A stretch of 33,405 nucleotides of DNA, from contig QQND01000031.1 in assembly GCA_003402745.1 (NCBI GenBank), positions 1-33,405 of the forward strand. Direction: 5' to 3'. The notes under the pieces are model-generated. The model was given only the letters and a program-made list of their open reading frames with translations, searched no databases and had not been told where the DNA came from. Below are positions 24,960-33,201 of the stretch, piece after piece (the stretch's first letter is position 1; each line of letters begins with the position of its first letter). Origin of the DNA: Verrucomicrobiota bacterium (GTDB taxonomy: Bacteria > Verrucomicrobiota > Verrucomicrobiia > Chthoniobacterales > Chthoniobacteraceae). Position numbers and translations under genes: made by a program.

Positions 24960-26033
24960 ATGGCCTACATCGATCAGTTTTTTCAGGTCCTCGTGAGTTC
25001 CGGCGGTTCAGATCTGCACATGGCTCAGGGCGCCCCCCCCAAAATACGCCAGCACGGAGGCGTAGTCCCCATCCGCCCGGAACCTCTCACGGAGGAGGAA
25101 ATGGCCTACATGATGAGCGAAATCTGCGGCCCCGAGCGCTGGCAAAAGTATCTGGAAATCGGCGATCTAGACTTCGCCTACCAGATGGACGCCGCCTCCC
25201 GTTTCCGCTGCAACTATCTGAAACAGGCGAATGGGTACGGCTGCGTTTTCCGCATCATCCCAACAAAAATCATGACCCTGGAACAGTTGGGGATTCCAGA
25301 AGTCGTCAAGGAGTTCGGCAGACTGCGCGGCGGGATCGTCCTTGTGACCGGGCCCACCGGTTCAGGCAAGTCCACCACGCTGGCGGCCCTCATCGACTAT
25401 ATAAACACAAACTTCTCCCGGCACATCGTCACCATTGAGGAGCCGATCGAGTTCGTTCACCCCAACAAACGCTCCGTCATCACCCAGCGCGAAGTCCCAG
25501 AGCATTCCCCCAGCTTCCCCGTGGCACTGAAGGCCGCCCTCCGTGAAGACGCAGACATCATCCTCGTGGGCGAAATGCGCGATTTGGAAACCATCAGCCT
25601 CGCGCTCACCGCCGCGGAAACCGGCCTCCTCGTCTTCGGCACCCTCCACACCAACAATGCCCGCAAAACCGTGGACCGTCTCATTGACGTTTTTCCCTCC
25701 GACCAACAGTCGCAGGTGCGCACCATGCTGGCAAATTCGCTGCGCGGCGTGGTGGCGCAGGTGCTCATGAAACGGGCCGGAGGCAAGGGCCGCAAAGCCA
25801 TCAACGAAATCCTCATCGTCAACCCCGCCGCAAGCGCCATCATCCGCGAAGGCGCCACCCAAAAGCTCCAAGACGTCATCGTCGGCGGAAAAAATGAGGG
25901 AATGCAATTCATGGACGACGCCATCATGGACGCCCTTAAGGAAGGCATCGTCACCCCCGAGGAAGCCTTCCTCAAAGGTACCGATAAAAACCGGTTCAAA
26001 CCTTTCCTGCCCGAAGGCGCCGCAGTGCATTGA
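24960..26033 (+). CDS. Second PilT/PilU-type ATPase
   Basis: This 357-residue protein is a paralog of the preceding gene and of PilT/PilU. It has SDLHMAQG near the N-terminus (17-24), Walker A GPTGSGKST (131-139), TIEEPIEF, Walker B DIILVGEMRD (199-208) and the His box GLLVFGTLHT (222-231). It could be the PilU partner of a PilT-PilU pair; which copy plays which role cannot be told from sequence alone. ATG 24960 follows a run of T and C with no Shine-Dalgarno sequence. The end is 20 nt from the convergent DUF6268-type gene. Confidence 0.92.
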   Translation: MAYIDQFFQVLVSSGGSDLHMAQGAPPKIRQHGGVVPIRPEPLTEEEMAYMMSEICGPERWQKYLEIGDLDFAYQMDAASRFRCNYLKQANGYGCVFRIIPTKIMTLEQLGIPEVVKEFGRLRGGIVLVTGPTGSGKSTTLAALIDYINTNFSRHIVTIEEPIEFVHPNKRSVITQREVPEHSPSFPVALKAALREDADIILVGEMRDLETISLALTAAETGLLVFGTLHTNNARKTVDRLIDVFPSDQQSQVRTMLANSLRGVVAQVLMKRAGGKGRKAINEILIVNPAASAIIREGATQKLQDVIVGGKNEGMQFMDDAIMDALKEGIVTPEEAFLKGTDKNRFKPFLPEGAAVH

Positions 26034-26053
26034 CCCCACCCAACCGCACCCCG

Positions 26054-26947
26054 CTAAAACGCAATCCCAGCGCCGAGTTGCAGCAAAACTGCTCCTTCGC
26101 TTCTAAAAGACGGCCCTCCCCGAAAATAGTCCACCCGCCGCTCAAACTCGTATCCCACGGCGCCCGAAATTGTCACGGCGTGGCCCATCGCGTAACTCAC
26201 GCGGCCCTTCCACTGATAACTGTAGTACTCCACGGGCGCTCCCGTATTTGTCCGAAAGCCCCCGCTCTGAAGTTCCCCGCCCAGCTTGCACTCAACCCCC
26301 TTCGCCGGCGTGTAAACGAGCGCCGGTTCAGGAAACACGGCGTCCAAACGCAAGCGGGGCGAGATCGCCCAACTCACCCCCACGATCGGAATCGGATGAC
26401 GGTAAAACCGGGCACCCGCACCTCCCACAACGCCATTCAAGTGATCCGTCAGCGGGATCCCGCTCACCAATTGCACCGGAATATCAAAACAATCCGAATG
26501 CACGTGCTCGGAGAAATAAAAGCCGGGCTTCAGACTCAACGAAGCCGCTTGAAGCCCTTCCACAAAGTACTCCAGCGAAACAAGCCCCGCAAAATCGCGT
26601 AACTCGCCCACGGCCGCAGAGTTTTTGCCTCCAAACGAAAATGATTCCCCCTGAACCCCTGCCCCCAAAAAACATCCCTTCAGTCCCACGGGAAACCGCT
26701 GCAGAAATGTCGCCTGCTGCGTCCAGATCGATTGCCTTCCCACCGAGCTGCCAGACTCTTTCAACACCGCTTCGGTAGAACTTGTCACCTGAAAGTCCCA
26801 AACACTCAGAGGCACCTTCACGCCCGCTTCAGCCCGAGCACTCGCGCCCAGCGCAAACCCAAAGAATGCGCCCAAAAAACTCGAAAACTTGGAGAAAGCC
26901 AAGCCTCGGAAAATCCCACGCTGCAAATAAAATTGAGTGACTTTCAT
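26054..26947 (-). CDS. DUF6268-like outer-membrane beta-barrel protein
   Basis: This 297-residue protein has a signal peptide (about 1-39, ending ASARA) and then many alternating short beta strands rich in Gly, Tyr and Phe, ending in GAGIAF with a C-terminal Phe, as outer-membrane barrels do. The layout suggests the DUF6268 family, whose function is unknown; this is a recognition from memory with moderate confidence. An in-frame TGA three codons upstream fixes the start at ATG 26947 or later. Its leader (26955-27069) shows nested stems suggesting RNA-level control. It is downstream of the LarA gene but separated by 202 bp. Confidence 0.65.
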   Translation of the reverse strand: MKVTQFYLQRGIFRGLAFSKFSSFLGAFFGFALGASARAEAGVKVPLSVWDFQVTSSTEAVLKESGSSVGRQSIWTQQATFLQRFPVGLKGCFLGAGVQGESFSFGGKNSAAVGELRDFAGLVSLEYFVEGLQAASLSLKPGFYFSEHVHSDCFDIPVQLVSGIPLTDHLNGVVGGAGARFYRHPIPIVGVSWAISPRLRLDAVFPEPALVYTPAKGVECKLGGELQSGGFRTNTGAPVEYYSYQWKGRVSYAMGHAVTISGAVGYEFERRVDYFRGGPSFRSEGAVLLQLGAGIAF

Positions 26948-26954
26948 AGGCCAT

Positions 26955-27069
26955 CACACTCGTTCTACTGTCTCGAAGACATTTACATCCAGCTCCTCCT
27001 GAACCGGCCAGTCTGTCCCCCGCTCTATGCCCCGTTATTAGCCAGGAGCTGGCGGCCACAACGAGCGTG
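26955..27069 (-). promoter_or_regulatory. Possible structured RNA leader before the DUF6268-like gene
   Basis: On the minus strand the outer arms CACGCTCGTT (27069-27060) and AACGAGTGTG (26964-26955) can form 10 pairs including one G-U. Inside, CCAGCTCCT (27052-27044) pairs with AGGAGCTGG (26997-26989), and TGTCT-TCG-AGACA (26981-26969) forms a hairpin, giving a three-way junction. The leader contains AGGAGG (27000-26995), then ATG-TAA (26988-26983), and a five-codon ORF (26982-26965). I do not recognise a known riboswitch class. Confidence 0.5.
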
Positions 27070-27072
27070 CCC

Positions 27073-27097
27073 CGCGCCGCCAAGCAAGTGCGGCGCG
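27073..27097 (-). terminator. GC-rich 8-bp hairpin after larA
   Basis: CGCGCCGC (27073-27080) and GCGGCGCG (27090-27097) form a perfect 8-bp stem with a 9-nt loop, about 50 nt after the larA stop. No T tract follows on the minus strand, so it may be a transcript end protector or part of the leader structure beside it. Confidence 0.35.
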
Positions 27098-27149
27098 AAA
27101 CACAGACCTTCAAAAGAGTGCGCCATGCGCCAGACGCCTGGGGTGTCCG

Positions 27150-28487
27150 TTAATGCGGGGAGTCTCCAGGAGGGCAGGCAATCGACAAAGGACCCTCGGG
27201 AAGGATCGCCATTGCAACCGGACTCCCCGCTCGAGTCGCCACAAATTCGCGAATCACGCCGATTGGATCGTCGGTGTGCTCGGTGCGGTTTCTCAGACGG
27301 TCTTCAGCAGAGAGCTCGGAGTACAGAACAATGCGCGCCTTTTCCAAACACTGCATGAGCGTCTGTACTTGCCACTGGTCATGGCGTGTCACCTTGGTCG
27401 CGAGAATTTTGGCGTGCAACTCAGAGTGACTGATAGGTTCGGATAAAATTTCGGCGAATTCACCCTCTAAAGGAAGTCCCTTGTTGCAGCGGCTAAAAAC
27501 GAGGATTAATCCTCCGGGTTCTACAATCCGCGAGGCCGCGGAAATCCCCTTAACCGTCTGGTAAAAGTTCTGATCCAAGGGGAAGCCCGAGTTCGTAGTA
27601 ACCACAATCTGATAGCGTCTGGGAACCGGTACGGTCGCCTCTTCCAAGGCCGCCTCGCAGCCCGCATTGTGCGCGGCAGTCAGATCTCCTGCAAAAATCC
27701 CGGTAATTTCTTTGGCGTGGTTCAGGGTCACGTTCACAATGAAATGAGGAGGCGCAAGCGCCGCCATTTCGCGGGTAAGTTGCTGCAGCGGATTGTCAAA
27801 AATACGGGCCCACGTTGCTTTGGGATGTTCGATCAGGGAAGCCCTGTGAAAGTGGCGAACCGTGTCAAGTCCCGCAATTCCAGGGATCAAAGCCTTTGAG
27901 CCGCCAGAGAAGCCGGCATAAAAATGGGGCTCGATAAATCCTGTCGTCAAACGCAGGTCAGCCTCCACCCAATGCTTGTTCATCCAGCACTCGCCTCCGC
28001 ACGAAGATCTGCCCATAAACACAAGGCTATGAGCATCCTGACAGTCATGGTTGACGATGTTGAACCTGTCCGCCGCGCCTCCCAACATCTTTTTGAGCTC
28101 TTCCGGAGTGGATCCACGGTGGGTACCCGTCCCAATCAGGATCGTCACGCAGGCATCGGGTACCCCCAGCTCAGCCGTAATCCACGGAATCAAAAGGTGA
28201 TCTGGAACCGGTCGTGTGTGGTCAGCAACTGCAATCACAACTTTCGGCGACCGCCCTTCCTTTTCCGGCCTCTCAAGCGCCGCTGTGACAATATCCGCCA
28301 GTGGCAGACTCCCAATCGGATTTCGAACCGCCCGTTTAAACACTTCCTCCTGTGCCTCGAGAGCCGGCGGATTAGCTGGAAGAAAAACCTCCGAGCTTAC
28401 CCCTGGGATATCTAGGGGAAAGATATAACCCTGTTCTCCGTAGGAAATTCTGACTGTGTGCGGCGTGGGCTGTGTACTTGAATTCAT
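27150..28487 (-). CDS. LarA-family nickel-pincer racemase/epimerase
   Basis: This 445-residue protein belongs to the LarA family, whose members use the nickel-pincer (NPN/PTN) cofactor to racemise or epimerise 2-hydroxyacids. The key residues are visible with the spacing of lactate racemase: H90 in DHTRPVPD, GTGTHRG, then H188-x9-K198 (in PHFYAGFSGGSK) and H214, matching H108, H174, K184 and H200 of Lactobacillus plantarum LarA. So the enzyme should be active. The substrate is not clear because the family includes many non-lactate members. ATG 28487 begins at the normal N-terminus; an upstream start at 28613 adds 42 unrelated residues. Cofactor genes larB, larC and larE are not here. An AEC transporter lies upstream. 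Confidence 0.88.
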   Translation of the reverse strand: MNSSTQPTPHTVRISYGEQGYIFPLDIPGVSSEVFLPANPPALEAQEEVFKRAVRNPIGSLPLADIVTAALERPEKEGRSPKVVIAVADHTRPVPDHLLIPWITAELGVPDACVTILIGTGTHRGSTPEELKKMLGGAADRFNIVNHDCQDAHSLVFMGRSSCGGECWMNKHWVEADLRLTTGFIEPHFYAGFSGGSKALIPGIAGLDTVRHFHRASLIEHPKATWARIFDNPLQQLTREMAALAPPHFIVNVTLNHAKEITGIFAGDLTAAHNAGCEAALEEATVPVPRRYQIVVTTNSGFPLDQNFYQTVKGISAASRIVEPGGLILVFSRCNKGLPLEGEFAEILSEPISHSELHAKILATKVTRHDQWQVQTLMQCLEKARIVLYSELSAEDRLRNRTEHTDDPIGVIREFVATRAGSPVAMAILPEGPLSIACPPGDSPH

Positions 28488-28628
28488 AATTTTTTTAAAG
28501 GAAATATCGGTTAACGAACGCAAAAAGAGTTGTTTCAAAAGACGTGCACCCTTGTCTCCGACCAAACTCCCGACAAGTGACTCATAAGTCCTCGTCTTGA
28601 GGATGGTCTTCATGGGCGATGGGCTCCG

Positions 28629-29534
28629 TCAAAATACGGCTTTGATCATAAAAAACCAGAGGCATGTTGTCGCCAGCCCCGCCACAATACCGATGCCGAC
28701 AATGCGATTCACCAGAGGGGGGTTGAGATTGCATTCGTTGGCAATCACCGCCGCCGAAAGCAGCGAAGGCATGCCCATCTGAAAAACGCTCACTTCAACG
28801 GCAGGCCCCCGTCCCGGAAGAAGAAAAACGGCTGCCAAAGTGAGAGCGGGAGCCAGAACCAGCTTGTAGAGCAAAACGGAGTAAACTACTGGTCCACTTT
28901 GCTTGTCACCGCTCAGGTTCAGCTGCATTCCTACAGAAAACAATGCCAGCGGCGCCGTCGTGGCTGCAATCGCCGCGAAAAACGGATCCAAGGGCGCAAT
29001 ATTGATAAAATGCGGCACGCTCAGAGCCAAAACACAACCGATCAACGGAGGGAACCGAGTCAGCCTCTTTAAGATATCTCCGAAAGACACCTCTTTCACT
29101 CCAGATGATTTTACCGCAATCACTGCTCCAAGAGTTGAAAAGAGCAACACCGTGGACTGGTCGCAGATGACTGCATAACTGATCGCCTGCTCTCCGAAAT
29201 AGGCAGCGACCAAGGGAAATCCAACGAAACCTGTGTTGCCAAGGCAGGCCATCAACAGCAGCCCGCCAATCGTCGGCTGGTCCATCGCCTTCCCCCGCGT
29301 GTAGGCTTTAACAAATATATACCCTGCGGCAAACACCAGAACCGGTGCCAAAAACGGAACAAGCAAATCGAGACTCCATGAAATATGCGGGAGGTATTTG
29401 AAGGATACTGCTGGAAGCGCAAGGTATATCAGCCAGGCATTGATGCCCTTGTGTGGGTCGGGCGGGAGCTTTGCAAACTTCTTAAGCAAAACCCCAGCCA
29501 AGATGCATACCGCGATAAGAATAAAATTAGCCAC
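28629..29534 (-). CDS. AEC family transporter
   Basis: This 301-residue membrane protein has about ten helices and the features of the auxin efflux carrier (AEC) family: the N-terminal ILAGVLLKKF, the internal CLGNTGFVGFPL and the MGMPSLLSAAVIANE region. Bacterial AEC proteins often carry malate, malonate or other organic acids. It may move the substrate or product of the LarA-type enzyme encoded 141 bp downstream on the same strand; this is inference from position. The start is GTG 29534 (no ATG fits). A stable hairpin separates it from the upstream phosphatase gene. Confidence 0.88.
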   Translation of the reverse strand: MANFILIAVCILAGVLLKKFAKLPPDPHKGINAWLIYLALPAVSFKYLPHISWSLDLLVPFLAPVLVFAAGYIFVKAYTRGKAMDQPTIGGLLLMACLGNTGFVGFPLVAAYFGEQAISYAVICDQSTVLLFSTLGAVIAVKSSGVKEVSFGDILKRLTRFPPLIGCVLALSVPHFINIAPLDPFFAAIAATTAPLALFSVGMQLNLSGDKQSGPVVYSVLLYKLVLAPALTLAAVFLLPGRGPAVEVSVFQMGMPSLLSAAVIANECNLNPPLVNRIVGIGIVAGLATTCLWFFMIKAVF

Positions 29535-29619
29535 GTCGTAAAATGTTGCAGTTCATTCAGTGTCTTCCTGAAATCCAGCGCCTCCCCTCCAAGCCGCGCC
29601 GCTTGGGCGGGCACACAAC

Positions 29620-29664
29620 TCCAGGGGTCGCGAGAAAGCTTTGATTCTCCCCGGCGCCCCTGGA
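29620..29664 (-). terminator. Long hairpin between phoD-like and AEC genes
   Basis: TCCAGGGG (29620-29627) pairs with CCCCTGGA (29657-29664); CGC (29629-29631) with GCG (29654-29656); GAGAA (29632-29636) with TTCTC (29645-29649) around an 8-nt loop. A second small stem, CCAAGC/GCTTGG, lies at about 29589-29606. It follows the PhoD stop on the minus strand and is a likely transcript end, though T-poor. Confidence 0.5.
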
Positions 29665-29688
29665 TTTGTCCCTGACAATAAAGGAAGC

Positions 29689-31179
29689 CTACCTGATTCT
29701 CAGTAGCTTAGGAGTTCCGTGTTCGACCACCCATGTCGAGTTGAGCGAGACGCCTTTCGAGCGCCGAGTCACGGTGTCCACCCCCCAGTACTCCACCTGG
29801 ACGCGCTCCTCGGTGACATCCACAATGTTAAAGCCGTGGCTGTCAAAGTCGCACCACTTGACATGAGGGAACTCCCTCAAGATGGCCTGCTCGTATTTCA
29901 GCGAATCCGTCCGGTAGCCCCATTTCATTTTGTCATCAAGGTTCTGTGAAGTGATGCTGGAATTGATAAATTCCACCGCAACCACATCCCGCTTCTCCTC
30001 AAACGGGTTTTCCTCCACCTCGCACACCATGCCCACATGAATGTCGCCACTGAGCACGACCGTACTGCCGAGGTGCTTGCGGAACAGGTTCAGCAACTGT
30101 TCGCGCTCTGCAGGGTATCCGTCCCATTGATCGTAGTCGGGCCCGTTGCCGTCGGCTGCGATCAACTTTGTCTTGAGTAAGGGTAGTTTTATCTCTTCGG
30201 AGATATTTTCACGCCACGTGGTGGAGAGCACCGACGGATTGCCCAAAATCTGCCAGCGGGATTTGGATTCTTCAAATTCCCTGAAAAGCCATTCCCGCTG
30301 CTCCGGACCAAGTTCAGTGCGCTCGGGAGCATTCATTTCGGGAGCCGGCACGGGCTGATCCCGATAGGTCCGGGTGTTGATCAGGAACAGATCGGCAAGC
30401 CCCCCAAATTGCACGCTACGGTAAACACGCTGCGTGTCCGCGGGGTCAGGGTGGCGGATCGGCAACCACTCCCAGCGCACGCGAAAACAGACCTTGAGGC
30501 GCTCCGCCCAAGGGCCGTCGTTGTCCTCTTCATGGACGTCCGCCCCTCCACGCCAAGCGCCGTCGGCGAATTCGTGATCATCCACCGTTGCAATGATAGG
30601 CAGCGCTGCGTGCATCGCCTGAGCATCCGGATCGCGCCGGTATTGGCTGTACCGCATCCGGTAGTCCGCAAGTGTTTTGCACTCATGCAAAGGCTCAAAC
30701 GGCCTTCCAATTTCCGCCCCAGCCGTTTGCCCCGATGGCGGGATATTGGCGGTCTCGTAGATGTAGTCGCCAAGATGGAGGAGGAAATCCAGATCGTCCC
30801 GTTCCGCGATTCTTGCGTAAGCGTTGAAGAACCCCGCGTTAAATTTTGAACAGGAGACCTGCGCAAACCGCAAATGCCCCACCCCAGCGACTGGAAGCGT
30901 TTTCGTTCTGCCTGTCACACTCGTCTCTCCACGCGCATGAAACCGGTAGAAATAATGGCAGCCCGGATTCAACCCCTCCGCGTCCACGTGCACCGAGTGG
31001 TCGTCCTCGATTTTCGCAAAAGTCACTCCAGAGCAGACGATCCGTTGGAAGCTCAAATCTTCAGCCACTTCCCATTCGAGCTGAACCTCACTGGGCTCGG
31101 CCGTAGTGACACGTGTCCAAAGAATAACTCGATCCTGAAGAGGATCCCCGCTAGCGACTCCATGTTGAAAAAAATTCAT
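29689..31179 (-). CDS. PhoD-like metallophosphatase without signal peptide
   Basis: This 496-residue enzyme belongs to the PhoD alkaline phosphatase/phosphodiesterase family. It has the N-terminal fibronectin-like part starting FQHGVASGDP, then metal-site motifs: VSCSKF, HLGDYIYE, VDDHEFADGA, LGNPSVLST and LSGDIHVG. Classical PhoD is a Tat-exported protein. Here the mature domain begins at residue 1 and an in-frame TAA lies three codons upstream of the ATG, so no signal peptide can be encoded. It is either cytoplasmic or the gene has lost its export signal. An AT-rich promoter-like stretch lies just upstream (31180-31260). The substrate may be a phosphodiester or phosphomonoester. Confidence 0.88.
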   Translation of the reverse strand: MNFFQHGVASGDPLQDRVILWTRVTTAEPSEVQLEWEVAEDLSFQRIVCSGVTFAKIEDDHSVHVDAEGLNPGCHYFYRFHARGETSVTGRTKTLPVAGVGHLRFAQVSCSKFNAGFFNAYARIAERDDLDFLLHLGDYIYETANIPPSGQTAGAEIGRPFEPLHECKTLADYRMRYSQYRRDPDAQAMHAALPIIATVDDHEFADGAWRGGADVHEEDNDGPWAERLKVCFRVRWEWLPIRHPDPADTQRVYRSVQFGGLADLFLINTRTYRDQPVPAPEMNAPERTELGPEQREWLFREFEESKSRWQILGNPSVLSTTWRENISEEIKLPLLKTKLIAADGNGPDYDQWDGYPAEREQLLNLFRKHLGSTVVLSGDIHVGMVCEVEENPFEEKRDVVAVEFINSSITSQNLDDKMKWGYRTDSLKYEQAILREFPHVKWCDFDSHGFNIVDVTEERVQVEYWGVDTVTRRSKGVSLNSTWVVEHGTPKLLRIR

Positions 31180-31482
31180 AATGAACGTTTATATCTATAC
31201 GATATACAGCGTGGCAATTTTACGGATAACTTGCGAAAAGAATGTTAAAAAATGTCAGTTTTCTCCGGAAAATGCACCTTCGAATCTGCTCCACGCCCTT
31301 CGGAGATTTCGCAAAAACCGCCTTTAATCTATGCTTAAATTTAACAGCGGAAAGCAGATCCCCGTTCCTGCTTTCCGGCTACCAGAGGGCTCCGGCGAGC
31401 AAGGGAGCGCTGGGCTGCGATATTCGCAAGACGTCCTGTGCGCCTTGTTTTATGATGTAATTGTAATACGGTAATTATAAAA
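31180..31482. other. AT-rich divergent intergenic region with a 10-bp hairpin
   Basis: This gene-free 303-bp stretch is richer in A and T than the surroundings. It holds a perfect 10-bp inverted repeat, CGGAAAGCAG (31348-31357) and CTGCTTTCCG (31368-31377), with a 10-nt loop and no T tract. Since the flanking genes diverge, it is not an ordinary terminator. Near the channel gene, TAATT and AATTA (about 31456-31475) form an imperfect operator-like repeat. Confidence 0.55.
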
Positions 31483-32244
31483 ATGAATATTAACTCCAGG
31501 CGCACTGGTCTTAGAGCGTGGCTAACGTTTTTAAACAGCGCGCTTAACGATCCAAGTCACCCAAACTTTAAGGCGCTAGAATGGTGTATTGTCATTTGCA
31601 CCGCGCTCTCTGTATTGATTACGGTCATCTCCACGGTCCCAGAGTTGTCCGTTTATCGCCGCCTGTTTTTGAGCATTGAGGTGGCGTGTGCCTTGTTTTT
31701 CATGGCCGAGTATGTATTGCGGTTGAGCACGAGTCCGAACCGCCGAGCCTACATTTTCAGCTTCTGGGGGTTCATTGATTTAATGTCCTTTTTGCCGACA
31801 ATCTTCATTCTGGTGCCGCTTCCTGCAGTGGTTTTTGCCCAGCAGTTGAAAATCTTGCTGGCCTTTCGCTCCCTTCGCATCGCAAAGCTGGCGAGGACCT
31901 ACATTCTCGAATCACGCTCCGATGATAAGCGAGAAGGACACCATGAGGGCGAGGAGACCCGGATTCCAGTGAGCGTCTTCTTTTTCACCCAAATCTCCGC
32001 CTCGATTCTGAACGGGGCGGTGATGTATGCAGTTGAAGGAAGCCAACCCAGCTATGCCACAATGCCCAAAGCCATCCTGGAGGTGACGAAAGTGCTTCTG
32101 GACTCTGATCCCACACCTCCGCAGACCACTTTCGGCCAGATTTTTGTCCTCTTGATCTATTTCCAACGCCTCTGCTTGCTCGGTTTGCTGATTGAAGTGA
32201 TGGGCTCCGCCGTAAGACGGTTGCTTTTCGGGCACTCTAAGTGA
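31483..32244 (+). CDS. Voltage-gated channel-like protein with non-canonical filter
   Basis: This 253-residue protein has the six-helix plan of the voltage-gated ion channel superfamily: S1 (about 33-53), S2 (60-81), S3 with D99 (91-111), S4 with R129, R132, K135 and R138 at three-residue spacing (119-140), S5 (162-184), pore loop (about 194-212) and S6 (217-243). Where potassium channels have TVGYGD, this protein has VLLDSDPTP (203-211). So potassium selectivity is not expected; it may pass other ions, act as a voltage sensor or be inactive. The start is ATG 31483 after an AT-rich leader. It converges with a methyltransferase gene. Confidence 0.75.
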   Translation: MNINSRRTGLRAWLTFLNSALNDPSHPNFKALEWCIVICTALSVLITVISTVPELSVYRRLFLSIEVACALFFMAEYVLRLSTSPNRRAYIFSFWGFIDLMSFLPTIFILVPLPAVVFAQQLKILLAFRSLRIAKLARTYILESRSDDKREGHHEGEETRIPVSVFFFTQISASILNGAVMYAVEGSQPSYATMPKAILEVTKVLLDSDPTPPQTTFGQIFVLLIYFQRLCLLGLLIEVMGSAVRRLLFGHSK

Positions 32245-32274
32245 CAGACAACGCCTTCAGCCAGTTACTCCAAA

Positions 32275-32288
32275 CGGCCAGCAGGCCG
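32275..32288 (-). terminator. Small hairpin between convergent genes
   Basis: CGGCC (32275-32279) pairs with GGCCG (32284-32288) around a 4-nt loop. On the minus strand it is followed by TTTGGAG, after the methyltransferase stop. It is weak but correctly placed. Confidence 0.35.
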
Positions 32289-32303
32289 AAAAGCGACTCT
32301 GGT

Positions 32304-32936
32304 TTAATGCGCCACCTTTTGTATGTAGATCTGATAGTTAGGAGAAAACATCACCTGCAGTTTGCGGAAGTTGATGTTGATGAATGCATCAATCGCGGGC
32401 TTCGGGCAACGCAAAGGGTCCTTGCCATGCGGGAGGTTTTCAAACCAAAGGTAATCATCAAAGGCCATAACACCACCGACTTTCAAGAGGCTAAACCCAA
32501 CCACCGCATCAAAAAGCACATCCGGCGCTTGATGCGAGCCATCAATGTAAATGAAATCAAAATAATTGCGCTTCCCTTCGCTCAACAATTTGGGCAGGAC
32601 GGCGTCCGAGTATCCCTTGTGAATATGAAGGTCGACCGGTTTTGCCACCCGGTTTCTAGCGGTCTCAATGTTGTGCTTAAAACGCAGTTCGACGGATTGC
32701 ATGTCAGCTTCTGCAGCCGAACCAGCCTGGTGCTCAATCCCACCCTCCCATGTATCGATGCAGTGAATTTCTAATTCGAGTTGGTTGCCTAGTTTTTCGA
32801 TGAGGTAGCAGACGCTCGCCCCTTCATAAGAGCCCACCTCAAGAATCTTGCTGATTTTGATTTGAGTAATCAGAGATTCCCAGACGTTTCGGGCAACGCT
32901 GTCGAACCAGTTGTTTGTGAACTGTAAATCGCTCAT
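32304..32936 (-). CDS. Class I SAM-dependent methyltransferase (Methyltransf_24 type)
   Basis: This 210-residue protein has the Rossmann fold of small class I methyltransferases. Motif I is ILEVGSYEGAS (about 31-41), the acidic end of beta-2 is HCIDTWEGG (about 58-66), and the later strands read FDFIYIDGSH and VGGVMAFDDYLW. These features fit the family often found in glycan or secondary-metabolite loci. The target molecule is unknown. The upstream sequence AAAATTATTCC is AT-rich and may be part of its promoter. An IS66 end lies about 265 bp upstream, so the gene may sit at the edge of a mobile region. Confidence 0.82.
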   Translation of the reverse strand: MSDLQFTNNWFDSVARNVWESLITQIKISKILEVGSYEGASVCYLIEKLGNQLELEIHCIDTWEGGIEHQAGSAAEADMQSVELRFKHNIETARNRVAKPVDLHIHKGYSDAVLPKLLSEGKRNYFDFIYIDGSHQAPDVLFDAVVGFSLLKVGGVMAFDDYLWFENLPHGKDPLRCPKPAIDAFININFRKLQVMFSPNYQIYIQKVAH

Positions 32937-33121
32937 TTGGAATAATTTTAAAAGTTAACCACCCGCTCAAAATGGGAGCCGCAGGGGACGGACCCTTGAC
33001 TCCGTTTAAGTGATCTTGGGAACTCCTCTTGCAGCATGCCAAAATCGAAGCACATAGATCGTGTCAGAACTGTATTCGCCTAGCCAACTGCATCTCCCCG
33101 GGTGCAGTGGGCTGTGACAAT

Positions 33122-33201
33122 GTGAACGGGTGCGCCACACGACCACTCTCAACCACAGCCCAGCCCCTTCCGAGGTGGGTCCGGCTCCCAAAGGGCGCGC
33201 T
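33122..33201 (-). mobile_element. Possible IS66 terminal sequence
   Basis: The 80 bp after the transposase stop should contain the IS66 right end. GTGAACGGGTGCGCC at 33122-33136 could be the inverted-repeat tip, since IS66 ends often begin GTAA or GTGA, but the other end is outside the window. The rest of 32937-33121 holds only a small ACTGCA/TGCAGT stem (about 33088-33109). Confidence 0.3.

Noticed and set aside
31242-31460. 72-codon plus frame between phoD and the channel gene
   Set aside because: No ribosome site or motif, and it spans the 10-bp hairpin; more likely regulatory DNA.
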